In this document: positions 51,304 through 61,179 of the stretch, one piece after another
How positions within the stretch are numbered: the first letter of the stretch is position 1
How the letters are laid out: each line of letters opens with the position of its first letter
Assembly (NCBI RefSeq): GCF_002355335.1
Contig: NZ_AP014946.1
Location: 558,001-622,000 of the forward strand
Direction of reading: 5' to 3'
Source: Variibacter gotjawalensis
Lineage (GTDB): Bacteria; Pseudomonadota; Alphaproteobacteria; Rhizobiales; Xanthobacteraceae
Length of the DNA: 64,000 bases
Made by a program: the position numbers and the translations under genes
The notes under the pieces: generated by a model
Told to the model about the DNA's origin: nothing
The model's input: only the letters and a program-made list of their open reading frames with translations
The model's database searches: none

Positions 51304-52128
51304 TCATCCGAACCGTCCCGTGATGTAATCTTGCGTGCGCTTGTCGGTCGGATTGGTGAAAATCTGATTGGTCTCGCCGAACTCGATGAGGTCGCCGAGA
51401 TACATGAACGTCGTGTAGTCGGAGCAACGCGCAGCTTGCTGCATGTTGTGCGTCACGATCGCGATTGTGTATTTTTCTTTCAGCTCGCCGATCAGCTCTT
51501 CGATGCGCGCCGTCGAAATCGGATCGAGCGCCGAGCACGGCTCGTCGAACAAGATCACTTCTGGCCGGATCGCCACCGTGCGAGCGATGCACAGACGCTG
51601 CTGCTGGCCGCCCGACAGGCTGAGCCCGCTGGCGTTGAGCTTGTCCTTGACTTCGTTCCACAACGCGCCGCCTTTCAGTGCGGCTTCGATGCGGTCGTCC
51701 ATCTCAGACTTCGGCAGCTTCTCGTAGAGCCGGATGCCGAACGCGATGTTTTCGTAGATCGTCATCGGAAACGGCGTCGGCTTCTGGAACACCATGCCGA
51801 CGCGAGCACGCAGCAAGTTGAGGTCCAGTTTCGGGTCGAGGATGTTGGTGCCGTCGAGCAGCACTTCACCTTCGGCGCGCTGCCCCGGATAAAGGTCGTA
51901 CATCCGGTTGAAGACGCGCAGCAGCGTTGACTTGCCACAGCCTGACGGGCCGATGAAGGCCGTCACGCGGTTCGCCGCAAGCTTCAGGTTGATGTTCTTC
52001 AGCGCATGCGACTGCCCGTAATAGAAGTTGAGGTTACGCGCCGTGATGCGCGCTTTCTCTTCCGGCGCGGCCGTCATCATGGGCGGCATTCCCGGTCGCG
52101 AAGCTTCAATGGGAGTGATTTGGTTCAT
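51304..52128 (-). CDS. pstB: Phosphate ABC transporter ATPase PstB
   Basis: The 274-residue ATPase has Walker [21 protein letters not shown], signature [16 protein letters not shown] and Walker [15 protein letters not shown], followed by the family segment [19 protein letters not shown]. It powers high-affinity phosphate uptake. Its start overlaps the pstA stop by 4 bases. The N-terminal 25 residues ([17 protein letters not shown]) are a variable extension. Confidence 0.97.
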   Translation of the reverse strand: MNQITPIEASRPGMPPMMTAAPEEKARITARNLNFYYGQSHALKNINLKLAANRVTAFIGPSGCGKSTLLRVFNRMYDLYPGQRAEGEVLLDGTNILDPKLDLNLLRARVGMVFQKPTPFPMTIYENIAFGIRLYEKLPKSEMDDRIEAALKGGALWNEVKDKLNASGLSLSGGQQQRLCIARTVAIRPEVILFDEPCSALDPISTARIEELIGELKEKYTIAIVTHNMQQAARCSDYTTFMYLGDLIEFGETNQIFTNPTDKRTQDYITGRFG

Positions 52129-52970
52129 TTGGGAGCCTTTTCAGCAGCGAGGAGGCGTGCGCCGATGTTGAGTGCGAGCACCGCGACCGTGATGATCAAT
52201 GCGCCGGCCCATGCGAGCTGTTTCCAGTAGTCGTACGGGCTCTGGACGAAGTTGTTGATGGTGACGGGAAGGTTTGCCATCGCTTTACCGAGGTTGGCGC
52301 TGAAGAACTGATTGCTCAGCGCCGTGAAAAGCAGCGGCGCCGTTTCACCGGCGACCCGCGCGGTGGCGAGCAGCACACCCGTAACCAGGCCTGCACGTGC
52401 CGCCCGATAGGCGACGCGTTTGATCACGAGCGACCGCGGCAGCCCGAGCGCCGAAGCGGCTTCACGCAGCGGATTCGGCACCAGCAGCAGCATGTCCTCG
52501 GTCGTGCGCAGCACCACCGGGATCACGATGACGGCGAGGGCGAGACCGCCGGCGAGACCCGAGAAGCCCCCCATCGGAACGACGACCGCGCCGTAGATGA
52601 AGAGGCCGATGATGATCGACGGCGCGCTGAGCAGAATGTCGTTGATGAAGCGCACCACCGTCGTCAAGCGATCGTGACGGCCGTATTCGGCGAGATACGT
52701 GCCGGCGAACAGGCCGAGCGGCGCACCGATGCCGACACCAATGATCGTCATCATGATCGAGCCGACGATAGCGTTGAGCAAGCCGCCCTCGCTAGCGCCC
52801 GGCGGCGGTGTATTCTCGGTGAACACCTGCACCGAAATGCCGGCCAAGCCGTTGTAGAACAGCGTGAAGAGAATGAGTGCCAGCCAGGTGACGCCAAACA
52901 GAGCGGCACCCCAGCAGAGCGCGCGGATGACGATGTCCTTGCGCCGGCGTGAAGCGTAAATCGCGTTCAT
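52125..52970 (-). CDS. pstA: Phosphate ABC transporter permease PstA
   Basis: The 281-residue inner-membrane permease has about six helices and the ATPase-facing loop [40 protein letters not shown] and the PSIIIGLF region are typical of PstA. It forms the channel with PstC. It lies 2 bases after pstC and overlaps pstB. Confidence 0.96.
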   Translation of the reverse strand: MNAIYASRRRKDIVIRALCWGAALFGVTWLALILFTLFYNGLAGISVQVFTENTPPPGASEGGLLNAIVGSIMMTIIGVGIGAPLGLFAGTYLAEYGRHDRLTTVVRFINDILLSAPSIIIGLFIYGAVVVPMGGFSGLAGGLALAVIVIPVVLRTTEDMLLLVPNPLREAASALGLPRSLVIKRVAYRAARAGLVTGVLLATARVAGETAPLLFTALSNQFFSANLGKAMANLPVTINNFVQSPYDYWKQLAWAGALIITVAVLALNIGARLLAAEKAPK

Positions 52971-52972
52971 TG

Positions 52973-53974
52973 TTACACTCCCGCCTTCTTATGAAGACGC
53001 ATCAGCATCAGCCGCGCGACCGCCAGCACGAAGAACGTGAGGACGAACAGCAGAAGGCCGAGCAGGATGAGGCCGGATTGATGCAGGCCGTCGCTCTCCG
53101 CGAACTCGCTCGCGATCGCGGCCGAGATCGTCGTGCCGGGTGCGAACACCGACGGTGAGATCTTGAATGCGTTACCGATGATGAACGTCACCGCCATCGT
53201 CTCGCCGAGTGCACGGCCCAGCGCCAGCATGACGCCGCCGATCACGCCGACACGCGTGTACGGAATGACGACCTTGCGGACGACTTCCCACGTCGTGCAG
53301 CCGACACCGTAAGCCGCTTCCTTCAGCACCGGCGGCACCGTCGTGAAGACGTCGCGCGAGATCGCCGTGATGAACGGCAGCACCATGATCGCGAGGATCA
53401 GTGCGGCGTTGAACAGGCTGAGATAGCCCGGCGGGCCCGCGAAGATATCCTGCAGGATCGGCACGCCGTCGAACAGGTTGATCATGAAAGGCTGGAACGT
53501 GTTCGCTAAGAATGGGCCGAGCACGAAGAAGCCCCACATGCCGTAGATGATCGACGGAATGCCGGCGAGCAGCTCGATCGCGATGCTGATCGGCTGACGC
53601 AGCCGCTGCGGGCAAAGCTCGGTAAGGAAAATTGCGATGCCGATGCCGACCGGCACCGCAATCGCCATCGCGATCGCCGAGGTGATCAGCGTGCCGTAGA
53701 TCGGAGCGAGCGCACCGAGCACCGGCTCCGGAGACGCGGACGGCGCCCAGCGCGACGTCCACAGGAAGGACGGTCCGAACGCCTGGATCGCCGGCCACGC
53801 GCCGATGATCAGCGAGATGATGATGCCGCCGAGGATGAGCAGCACCGAGAGGGCACTCAGCCGCGTGACCCAATAGAATAGGTTATCGCCAAACTTGAAG
53901 GCTTTGAGCGCGCGCGCGCGATCGTAAGGCGCGGCGTCTGCGATTTGTCCGGCATTGACCGCAAGATCGGTCAT
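52973..53974 (-). CDS. pstC: Phosphate ABC transporter permease PstC
   Basis: The 333-residue permease has TM1 ([20 protein letters not shown]), [20 protein letters not shown], the PstC segment [20 protein letters not shown] and the ATPase-facing loop [20 protein letters not shown]. Length and composition are standard. ATG 53974 is chosen because AGGAG precedes it; ATG 54004 has no site. It is separated from pstS by a strong hairpin that probably lowers its expression relative to the binding protein. Confidence 0.96.
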   Translation of the reverse strand: MTDLAVNAGQIADAAPYDRARALKAFKFGDNLFYWVTRLSALSVLLILGGIIISLIIGAWPAIQAFGPSFLWTSRWAPSASPEPVLGALAPIYGTLITSAIAMAIAVPVGIGIAIFLTELCPQRLRQPISIAIELLAGIPSIIYGMWGFFVLGPFLANTFQPFMINLFDGVPILQDIFAGPPGYLSLFNAALILAIMVLPFITAISRDVFTTVPPVLKEAAYGVGCTTWEVVRKVVIPYTRVGVIGGVMLALGRALGETMAVTFIIGNAFKISPSVFAPGTTISAAIASEFAESDGLHQSGLILLGLLLFVLTFFVLAVARLMLMRLHKKAGV

Positions 53975-54049
53975 GGGTTGAGGCTCCTGGGCGGACTTAG
54001 TCATGAGCGTCCGCGCCGTCTTTACGCGTTAATGGGAAGGCAGAAAGTT

Positions 54050-54078
54050 TGCGGGAGAAGGACGAACCTTCTCCCGCA
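54050..54078 (-). terminator. Intra-operon stem-loop between pstS and pstC
   Basis: TGCGGGAGAAGG (54050-54061) and CCTTCTCCCGCA (54067-54078) form a perfect 12-bp stem with loop ACGAA, 8 bases after the pstS stop. On the minus strand a moderately T-rich stretch follows. It fits a partial terminator or 3-prime stabilizer giving more PstS than PstCAB. Confidence 0.75.
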
Positions 54079-54085
54079 TCGAAAA

Positions 54086-55099
54086 TCACATCGTCTTGAC
54101 GTCGGCCTTCCAGGTCTTCTTGATCAGATCGACCACATTCGGCGGCATCGGAATGTAGTCGAGATCCTCGGCCATCTTGCCGCCCTTCTCGAACGCCCAG
54201 GTGAAGAACTTGAGCGCTTCGGCAGCGGCCGCTTTGTCGGTCGGCGCCTTGTGCATGAGGATGAAGGTTGCTGCGGTGATCGGCCAAGACTTGTCTCCGG
54301 GCTGTTCGGTCAGAATAACATAATAGCCCGGTGCACTTTCCCAGTTGGCATTAGCGGCAGCCGACTGGAACGTCTCGATTGTCGGCTGAACCGGCTTGCC
54401 GGCCTTGTTGATCAGCGCCGTGTAGGTCAGCTTGTTCTGCTTCGCGTACGCGTACTCGACGTAACCGATCGAGTTCTTGGTCTGACCAACGTTGGCCGCA
54501 ACACCTTCGTTGCCCTTAGCGCCGACGCCGACCGGCCATTCGACCGCGGTGTTTACGCCGACTTTCGTCTTCCAGTCAGCGCTCGCTTTCGAGAGGTAGT
54601 CCGTGAAGTTGAAGGTCGTTCCCGAACCATCCGAGCGGCGGACGACTGCGATCGCGGTCGACGGCAGCTTCAGGCTCGGGTTCAGCTTCTTGATCGCCTC
54701 ATCGTCCCACTTCTTGACGACGCCGAGATAGATGTTGGCCAGCGTCGGGCCGTCGAGCACGAGTTCGCCCGGCTTGATGCCTTCGACGTTGATGACCGGC
54801 ACGATCGCGCCCATCACCATCGGCCACTGGACGAGGCCGTCCTTTTCGAGCTGTTCGGCCTTCAGCGGGGCGTCGGTCGCGCCGAACGTCACCGTCTTGG
54901 CCTGGATCTGCTTGATGCCGGCACCCGAACCGATCGACTGGTAGTTCAGGCCGTTGCCGGTCTCTTTCTTATAAGCGTCGGCCCACTTCGAGTAGACCGG
55001 GAACGGGAACGTCGCACCCGCGCCAGTGATGTCCGCGGCGAACGCGGAGGTCGATGCGGCGACGAGGCCGGCAGCGACGATGCTTTTGAAGAATTTCAC
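54086..55099 (-). CDS. pstS: Phosphate ABC transporter periplasmic binding protein PstS
   Basis: The 337-residue product has a signal peptide ([20 protein letters not shown]) and the PstS fold: [20 protein letters not shown] at the mature N terminus, [20 protein letters not shown], and the phosphate-site segment [20 protein letters not shown]. It captures phosphate and passes it to PstCA. It is the first gene of its transcript, with a Pho-box candidate about 120 bases upstream and AT-rich leader DNA. Confidence 0.97.
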   Translation of the reverse strand: MKFFKSIVAAGLVAASTSAFAADITGAGATFPFPVYSKWADAYKKETGNGLNYQSIGSGAGIKQIQAKTVTFGATDAPLKAEQLEKDGLVQWPMVMGAIVPVINVEGIKPGELVLDGPTLANIYLGVVKKWDDEAIKKLNPSLKLPSTAIAVVRRSDGSGTTFNFTDYLSKASADWKTKVGVNTAVEWPVGVGAKGNEGVAANVGQTKNSIGYVEYAYAKQNKLTYTALINKAGKPVQPTIETFQSAAANANWESAPGYYVILTEQPGDKSWPITAATFILMHKAPTDKAAAAEALKFFTWAFEKGGKMAEDLDYIPMPPNVVDLIKKTWKADVKTM

Positions 55100-55215
55100 A
55101 GTTATCTCCGTCCGATAGGGTGAAGCGGATAAATTCGTTAATCCCTGGGATCGCCCACAGGAGTTGCTTCCGCCTCTCTCTTAGAGGCCCTCGGTACAAC
55201 GTTTTATGATGGTTC

Positions 55216-55234
55216 GACGAAACTTATGTGACAG
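55216..55234 (-). promoter_or_regulatory. Pho-box candidate upstream of pstS
   Basis: On the minus strand the sequence is CTGTCACATAAGTTTCGTC, two CTGTCAC/TTTCGTC half-sites spaced 11 bases start to start, as in PhoB sites. It lies about 117 bases before the pstS start. The second half-site is imperfect. Confidence 0.6.
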
Positions 55235-55285
55235 TGTAAGCCACTGATAAAATTGTATATTTCAAATTCTGTCGGAAGCGGCCTG

Positions 55286-56572
55286 TTAAGATGACGCCGG
55301 ACGGGCGCCGATCCCGGCAGCAACCGGGAGATACACGGTGAAACTCGATCCGTTACCGACGATACTGTCGATCGTTAACCGTCCGCGATGGCGGTTTAAG
55401 ATGTGCTTCACCAATGAAAGCCCGAGCCCGGTACCGCCTTCGGCGCGGCTATGGCTGACGTCGACACGATAAAAGCGCTCCGTGAGGCGCGGCAGATGCT
55501 CCGGCGCGATACCGGGTCCGAAGTCGCGCACGGAGACTTTCGCCTCGCTTCCGACGCGTGACAGCGTGAGCTCGACCCGCTTGCCGCCGCCACCGTATTT
55601 GAGCGCATTCTCGATCAGGTTCTCGAACACGCGCAGGATCTCGTCGCGATCACCCGGCACTTCGAGCACCTCAGGCGCGTCGATCGCGACCTCGACGCCG
55701 CGCTCGCGCGCCAGCACCTGCAAACCGTCGACGACCTGATGCGCTGCGCCGACGAGTTCGACCTCGCCGTCCGGCCGGATATGCGCGTCGAGTTCGATCC
55801 GCGAGAGCGACAGGAGGTCTTGGATGACGCGCGCCATGCGATCGGCTTGCGCCTTCATGATACCGAGGAAGCGGTCGCGTGCGTTAGTGTCGTTGCGCGC
55901 CGGCCCTTGCAGCGTTTCGATGAAGCCGGAGAGTGCTGCGAGTGGTGTGCGCAACTCATGGCTGGCATTGGCGACAAAGTCGGCGCGCATTTCCTCGACG
56001 CGACGTAGCGGCGTCAGATCTTGAAACGTCACCAGCGTCAGCGTACGCCCGGCCGCGCCGATGAGCGCCGTCGGCATCACCGCGACATCGTACCAGCGAT
56101 CGATCGGCACGCGCTCGGAGATCTCCGCACGTTGACTCTCGCCGGTTGCTGCCGCGCGCTTCAGCGCATCGACGATCGCGGGCATCCGCAGCGAAAATGT
56201 CAGCGGCTCGCCGCGCCGCAAACTCGGCGCAACCTCGGCGGCCAAGCGATTGAATGTCGTGATGTAACCTTCGCGATCGATCATCACGGCGGCGAGCGGC
56301 ATCGCATCGACGACCGCCTCGATCGACGCGTCCGCTGTAGCACCAGCCGCAACCGGCTGGATCGTTTCGCCGCGCGCCAGTCGCTCGCGCGCTGTGAGCC
56401 ACAAGGTGAAAGCTGCCGCTGCAGCGATCGCGGCGCCGGCCAACACTGCCGGCAACAAGGCGAGATAACCGAACGCGACGAGAGCGATCAGAGTGATCGC
56501 ACAAACGGCCAGCACATAACGCTGCGCCGTCAACACGCGAAAACCAGTCGCGTCAGGATGGTCCAGACTCAT
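55286..56572 (-). CDS. phoR: Phosphate regulon sensor histidine kinase PhoR
   Basis: The 428-residue kinase has two N-terminal membrane helices (YVLAVCAITLIALVAFGYLA and LLPAVLAGAAIAAAAAFTLW). A PAS domain (MPLAAVMIDREGYITTFNRL) follows at about 90-190, then the HisKA box FVANASHELRTPLAALSGFI, an N-box in NLIENALKYGGGG and G-boxes in DFGPGIAPEH and GTGLGLSLVKHI. It phosphorylates PhoB under phosphate limitation, restrained by PstSCAB and PhoU. The start overlaps the upstream membrane-protein gene by 20 bases. The gap to pstS holds the Pho box. Confidence 0.94.
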   Translation of the reverse strand: MSLDHPDATGFRVLTAQRYVLAVCAITLIALVAFGYLALLPAVLAGAAIAAAAAFTLWLTARERLARGETIQPVAAGATADASIEAVVDAMPLAAVMIDREGYITTFNRLAAEVAPSLRRGEPLTFSLRMPAIVDALKRAAATGESQRAEISERVPIDRWYDVAVMPTALIGAAGRTLTLVTFQDLTPLRRVEEMRADFVANASHELRTPLAALSGFIETLQGPARNDTNARDRFLGIMKAQADRMARVIQDLLSLSRIELDAHIRPDGEVELVGAAHQVVDGLQVLARERGVEVAIDAPEVLEVPGDRDEILRVFENLIENALKYGGGGKRVELTLSRVGSEAKVSVRDFGPGIAPEHLPRLTERFYRVDVSHSRAEGGTGLGLSLVKHILNRHRGRLTIDSIVGNGSSFTVYLPVAAGIGARPASS

Positions 56573-57551
56573 GCGAGCGACCGCGGAAATTGACCCACAA
56601 CTCGCGTCCGCCGAGGATCAGCAGTGCGAGTGCGAACGGGACCAAATAGTAAAGCACGCGGAACAGCAAGACCCCGGCGAGGACTTGCGCGCGGTCAAAT
56701 TCAAGATGCAGCAATCCGGCCAGCATCGCGGCGTCGAACACGCCGAGACCGCCGGGCGAATGACTCGCGAATCCGAGCAGCGTCGCCGATACGAAGATCA
56801 CCGCGAGTTCGACGAAGCCGATATGCGGCGTCGTCGGCATCAGAATCCACATCGCGAGCGCACAGCAGCCGAGATCGATGATGCCGATAACGATCTGCAT
56901 CAACGTCAGCGGGCCACCCGGCAGCGTCACCTGCCAGCCTTCGCGGCCGACGATGCGCGGCCGCGTCCACACCCATGCGACGTAAGTCGCCAGCACCACG
57001 AGCGTCGCCAGCGCCAAGCCACGATTGAGCCAGATCGGCAACGGGATGATCGGCGCGACACTGTCCGGCACATACGCAATGCCGAGGCCGAGCACGGTCG
57101 CGTTACCGAGCCAGAAGGTCAATCCGGCGATGAAGCAGACTTTCGCTACGTCGATCGCATCAAGACCCCAGGCCGAATAGACGCGGTAGCGCACCGCGCC
57201 GCCCGTGAATACGCTGGCGCCGACATTGTGGCCGACCGAGTAGCTCGTGAAGCCGGCGAGCGCCGCCACCCGGTACGGCACGTCCGCGCGCCCGATCGTG
57301 CGCAGCGCGAACAGGTCGTAGAAAGTCAGCGTGAAATAGCCAGCCGCGACGAATATGGACGCCAGCACCACGTGCCAGATCGGCGTTGCCTTGAGCGCCT
57401 TTGTGACGTCGCCGAAGTCGAGGTCGTGCACCATGCCGTACAGCACGTGCAGCGCGACCGCGATGATCAGGATGCTGATCGCGACGCCGATCCGATTCCA
57501 CCCAATCTTCTCGTCGAGGAATCGGGCAACGGCCCGCAGAAACCCGAGCAT
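56553..57551 (-). CDS. UPF0104 / lysylphosphatidylglycerol synthetase-like membrane protein
   Basis: The 332-residue protein has about eight helices with the family segments LAGFTSYSVGHNVGASVFTG, RYRVYSAWGL and ASHSPGGLGVFDAAMLAGLL. These match the flippase domain shared with MprF, but the soluble aminoacyl-transfer domain is absent. Such proteins may move lipids across the inner membrane. The stop overlaps the phoR start by 20 bases, suggesting coupling with the sensor kinase. Confidence 0.85.
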   Translation of the reverse strand: MLGFLRAVARFLDEKIGWNRIGVAISILIIAVALHVLYGMVHDLDFGDVTKALKATPIWHVVLASIFVAAGYFTLTFYDLFALRTIGRADVPYRVAALAGFTSYSVGHNVGASVFTGGAVRYRVYSAWGLDAIDVAKVCFIAGLTFWLGNATVLGLGIAYVPDSVAPIIPLPIWLNRGLALATLVVLATYVAWVWTRPRIVGREGWQVTLPGGPLTLMQIVIGIIDLGCCALAMWILMPTTPHIGFVELAVIFVSATLLGFASHSPGGLGVFDAAMLAGLLHLEFDRAQVLAGVLLFRVLYYLVPFALALLILGGRELWVNFRGRSHESGPS

Positions 57552-57708
57552 TCAATTCCCTCTGCAGCCGTTTTCGGCCCCGTCGGAGCACCGGCTCCGT
57601 TGGCTCCCTCCCGGGAGCGCCCCATCGCTAGCAGAACCTGCCAAAGTGTGCGAGATGCTGTCGATGTCGCACACTCGATAAATAACGATAGGCGATACGG
57701 GAGGATAG

Positions 57709-58602
57709 ATGATGTTTCAGCCTGGCTTGATGAAGGGTAAGAAAATTCTCGTCACGGGCGGCGGCACCGGCCTCGGCCGTGCCATGGCGAGCGATTTCCT
57801 CCGTCTCGGCGCCGACATCGCCATCTGCGGCCGCCGTGGTGCCGTGGTGCGGCAGACGGCCGACGAGATGATGAAGGAGTTCGGCGGCACGGTATCGGCC
57901 CACGAGGTCGACATTCGCGATGCCGCAGGCGTCGAGCACATGGTCGAGGAAATCTTCGCGTCCGGCCCCCTCACCGGCCTCATCAACAACGCCGCCGGCA
58001 ACTTCATCTCGCCGACCGAGGCGCTGTCCCCGCGTGGCTTCGATGCGGTCGCCAACATCGTCATGCACGGCACGTTCTACGTCACGCAGGCGGTCGGCAA
58101 GCGCTGGGTCGCCGGCGGCTGGAAGCAAGGCGATCCGATGCGCAGCGTGATGTCGATCGTCGTCACCTGGGTCGAGAACGGCGGCCCCTATGTCGTGCCG
58201 TCCGCGATGAGCAAAAGCGCGATCGTCGGCATGACGCGTTCGCTCGCGACCGAATGGGCGCGCTACGGCATTCGCCTCAACGCGGTCGGTCCCGGCGAAA
58301 TCCCGACCGAGGGTATGAGCAAGCGCCTCAACCCCGGCGAAGAGCCGGGCGCGCGCACCAAGAAGGTCAACCCGATGGGCCGCATCGGCGAGATGAAGGA
58401 GCTGCAGAACCTCGCGACCTTCCTGATGTCCGATGGCTGCGACTGGCTCAACGGCCAAGTCATCTACATGGACGGCGCGCAGTACATGGCGACGGGCGGC
58501 AACTTCTACGAGTTGCGTCAGTGGTCGAAGGAGCAGTGGCAAGCTGCACGCGACGCGATCGAAGGACAGAACAAAAAAGATCGCGCGCAACGCACAGCAT
58601 AA
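57709..58602 (+). CDS. SDR oxidoreductase, 2,4-dienoyl-CoA-reductase-like
   Basis: The 297-residue product has the cofactor loop ILVTGGGTGLGRAMASDFLR, the NNAAGNFISPTEALSPRGFD segment and the active site YVVPSAMSKSAIVGMTRSLA. As in DECR-type enzymes the usual YxxxK Tyr position is Ser while Lys is retained. The tail GRIGEMKELQNLATFLMSDG fits. It probably reduces an unsaturated acyl-CoA with NADPH. A MaoC dehydratase and CoA-linked enzymes lie downstream in the window. It uses ATG 57709 with GGGAGG upstream. Confidence 0.9.
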   Translation: MMFQPGLMKGKKILVTGGGTGLGRAMASDFLRLGADIAICGRRGAVVRQTADEMMKEFGGTVSAHEVDIRDAAGVEHMVEEIFASGPLTGLINNAAGNFISPTEALSPRGFDAVANIVMHGTFYVTQAVGKRWVAGGWKQGDPMRSVMSIVVTWVENGGPYVVPSAMSKSAIVGMTRSLATEWARYGIRLNAVGPGEIPTEGMSKRLNPGEEPGARTKKVNPMGRIGEMKELQNLATFLMSDGCDWLNGQVIYMDGAQYMATGGNFYELRQWSKEQWQAARDAIEGQNKKDRAQRTA

Positions 58603-58750
58603 TCTCGCAAAGGTTGTAGCTACTGTGTCTGCATAACAATACGGCAGCTACTGCATAACGAAAACGCGAGCTCCCCGATTGCTTAATTTAACGGCGCTCC
58701 TAAGCTGGGCCTAAGGCTCGGGAGCATTACCTGTACGCTGACTGCTTTCG

Positions 58751-58771
58751 AGCCTCCACATTTCGGGGGCT
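58751..58771 (+). promoter_or_regulatory. Hairpin over the ribosome-binding site of the symporter gene
   Basis: AGCCTCC (58751-58757) pairs with GGGGGCT (58765-58771), with one G-U, around ACATTTC. The GGGGG half is the ribosome-binding site of ATG 58776. Upstream, GCTCCCCGA (about 58669) can pair with TCGGGAGC (about 58717), so the 173-base leader is structured. Confidence 0.55.
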
Positions 58772-58775
58772 ACCA

Positions 58776-60065
58776 ATGAGTAAGAAATTTACGACGTTTA
58801 TTTTGATCGCGATGGTTCTCGGCATCGCGGTGGGTTGGGCCTGCAACGCGGCCTTCCCTGATCCGAAAGTCGCGGGCCAAGTCGCCGGCTATATTTCGAT
58901 CATCACCGATACTTTCCTGCGCCTGATCAAGATGATCATCGCGCCGCTGGTTTTCTCGACGCTCGTCGTCGGCATCGCGCATATGGGCGACTCCGGATCG
59001 GTCGGCCGCATCGGCGGCAAGACGATGGTTTGGTTCGTCGGCGCGTCGCTATTCTCGCTTTTGCTCGGCATGCTGATGGTGAACGTGCTTCACCCGGGTT
59101 CTGACTTGCACCTGCCGCTGCCGGACGCCGGCGCATCGACAAACCTCAAGGTTTCGTCGCTGACGCTGAAGGAATTCGTCACGCACTTGGTGCCGAAGTC
59201 GATCATCGAAGCGATGGCGACCAACGAAATCCTGCAGATCGTGGTCTTCTCGATCTTCACCGGCGTTGCGCTGGCTTCGCTCGGTGAACGCGGCAAGCTC
59301 GTCGCCGAACTCGCCGACCAAGTCGCGCATGTGATGCTCGAGATCACCGGCTACGTGATGAAGGCCGCACCGATCGCGGTGTTCGCCGCTATTGCCTCGA
59401 CGATCACGACGAACGGCCTGATCGTGCTGTGGACCTACGGCAAATTCATTGTCTACTTCTACGCATCGCTGGCGATCCTCTGGGGTCTGTTGGCTGTGGC
59501 CGGCTTCCTGGTCCTCGGCCCGCGCGTCACAAGCCTCCTCGGCCGTATGCGCGAGTCGTTCCTGCTCGCCTTCTCGACGGCAAGCTCGGAAGCCGCCTAT
59601 CCGAAGATCCTCGATCAGCTTCAGCGCTTCGGTGTCTCCAAGCGTATCGCCAGCTTCGTGCTGCCGATGGGCTATTCGTTCAACCTCGACGGCTCGATGA
59701 TGTACTGCACCTTCGCGACGCTCTTCATCGCGCAGGCCTACGGCATCGAGCTCTCCTGGGGTCAGCAGATCACCATGCTGCTGCTCCTGATGGTCACCAG
59801 TAAGGGCATGGCCGGTGTGCCGCGCGCATCGCTGGTCGTCATCGCGGCGACGCTCGCGACCTTCAACATTCCGGAAGCCGGTCTGTTGCTGATCATGGGC
59901 ATCGATCAGTTCCTCGACATGGGTCGCAGCGCGACCAACGTCGTCGGCAACTCGATCGCGACCGCCGTCGTCGCCAAGTGGGAAGGTGAACTCGGCACCG
60001 AGGAAGACGCAGCACCTGCTTCCTCCGAAACGCCGGACGCGGCCCTCAAGCCGCAGCACGCGTAA
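58776..60065 (+). CDS. Dicarboxylate/amino-acid:cation symporter (DAACS family)
   Basis: The 429-residue protein has eight helices and the two re-entrant loops of GltP/DctA: the Ser-rich LLAFSTASSEAAYPKILDQL near residue 265 and the substrate/ion motif LPMGYSFNLDGSMMYCTFAT. The C-terminal motif DQFLDMGRSATNVVGNSIAT carries the substrate Asp and Asn. It takes up dicarboxylates or glutamate with protons or sodium. The EAAYPK variant is often seen in glutamate/aspartate carriers. The amino-acid binding protein gene follows. Confidence 0.94.
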   Translation: MSKKFTTFILIAMVLGIAVGWACNAAFPDPKVAGQVAGYISIITDTFLRLIKMIIAPLVFSTLVVGIAHMGDSGSVGRIGGKTMVWFVGASLFSLLLGMLMVNVLHPGSDLHLPLPDAGASTNLKVSSLTLKEFVTHLVPKSIIEAMATNEILQIVVFSIFTGVALASLGERGKLVAELADQVAHVMLEITGYVMKAAPIAVFAAIASTITTNGLIVLWTYGKFIVYFYASLAILWGLLAVAGFLVLGPRVTSLLGRMRESFLLAFSTASSEAAYPKILDQLQRFGVSKRIASFVLPMGYSFNLDGSMMYCTFATLFIAQAYGIELSWGQQITMLLLLMVTSKGMAGVPRASLVVIAATLATFNIPEAGLLLIMGIDQFLDMGRSATNVVGNSIATAVVAKWEGELGTEEDAAPASSETPDAALKPQHA

Positions 60066-60128
60066 CGCTCCACGAATGCACAGCCAGGCGGCCGTACGGT
60101 CGCCTGGCGTTTACGAATGGAGCCGATC

Positions 60129-61031
60129 ATGAATCGATTTCTCTCACTGATATTGGCGGTCAGCCTCGGTCTTGCGACCGCCGTTTCCGCACAAGCACAA
60201 GATGCCGGCGCCCGTAAGGTCGACGGCACCCTTAAAAAAGTCGACAGCTCGGGCACCATCACGCTCGGCTATCGCGAAGCCTCGTTCCCTCTGTCTTACG
60301 AAAGCAAGTCCGGCCCGATCGGCTATGCGATCGACCTCTGTCTCGCCGTCGTCGACGAGATCAAGCGCGAGATCGATAAGAAGGAGGTCAAGGTCAACTA
60401 CAAGAAGGTCACGTCGGAGACGCGTATTCCAGCGGTGAAATCCGGCGAGGTCGACCTCGAATGCGGTTCGACGACAGCGAACCGCGAGCGCTCGAAGGAG
60501 GTGGCCTTCTCGCCGATCACTTACGTCACCGGCACCAAGCTGATGGTGAAGCGAGCGAGCGGCATCCGCTCGTATCGCGACCTCAACGGCAAAGTCGTCG
60601 TGGTGACGGCGGGCACGACCAACGAGACGGCGCTGAAAGCGCTCAACGAGAGGCTCAAGCTCGGCATCAACATCATCACGGCGCGCGATCACGAGGAAAG
60701 CTATTCCCTCGCCGCCGCCGGCAAGGCCGACGCCTTCGCGACCGACGATGTGCTGCTCTACGGTCTCATCGCGCGCCACAAAGCGGAGAAGGATCTGATC
60801 GTCGTCGGAGACTTTCTCTCTTACGATCCGTACGGCCTGATGTTCCGGAAGGATGACCCGCAGATGGCGGAAGCCGTGCGGAAAGCTTTCGAATACATCG
60901 CGGCCAACAAGGATCTCTACGAGACCTATCACAAGTGGTTTGTGCGTAAGACTCCAACCGGAGAGACGCTAGGTTTGCCGATGAACGCGCAGCTCACCGA
61001 AATTTTCCGCACCTTCGGTGCTGAAGAATAA
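60129..61031 (+). CDS. Amino-acid ABC transporter periplasmic binding protein (glutamate/aspartate type)
   Basis: The 300-residue product has a signal peptide (MNRFLSLILAVSLGLATAVS, cleavage near AQAQ) and the family 3 binding fold: ITLGYREASFPLSYESKSGP, GYAIDLCLAVVD, DLECGSTTANRERSKEVAFS and KADAFATDDVLLYGLI. This matches GltI-type proteins that bind glutamate and aspartate. ATG 60129 with GGAGCC is the start. No permease or ATPase genes are linked; it may work with a distant transporter. A terminator follows. Confidence 0.9.
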   Translation: MNRFLSLILAVSLGLATAVSAQAQDAGARKVDGTLKKVDSSGTITLGYREASFPLSYESKSGPIGYAIDLCLAVVDEIKREIDKKEVKVNYKKVTSETRIPAVKSGEVDLECGSTTANRERSKEVAFSPITYVTGTKLMVKRASGIRSYRDLNGKVVVVTAGTTNETALKALNERLKLGINIITARDHEESYSLAAAGKADAFATDDVLLYGLIARHKAEKDLIVVGDFLSYDPYGLMFRKDDPQMAEAVRKAFEYIAANKDLYETYHKWFVRKTPTGETLGLPMNAQLTEIFRTFGAEE

Positions 61032-61059
61032 GGCAGTCGCAAAATCGCATTCGACGATG

Positions 61060-61090
61060 TGGCCCGCCTCGTGCGGGCCATTTTCGTTTT
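61060..61090 (+). terminator. Rho-independent terminator
   Basis: TGGCCCGC (61060-61067) pairs with GCGGGCCA (61073-61080) around CTCGT, followed by TTTTCGTTTT. It stands 29 bases after the stop of the binding-protein gene. Confidence 0.85.
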
Positions 61091-61179
61091 GACGGGCAAA
61101 ACGTTTTCTCAATCTCCGGTTGCGATTTGACCACGACGCTCTCCGCCTGCCAGATGCTCGCGCAACGAGAAAAACAACC

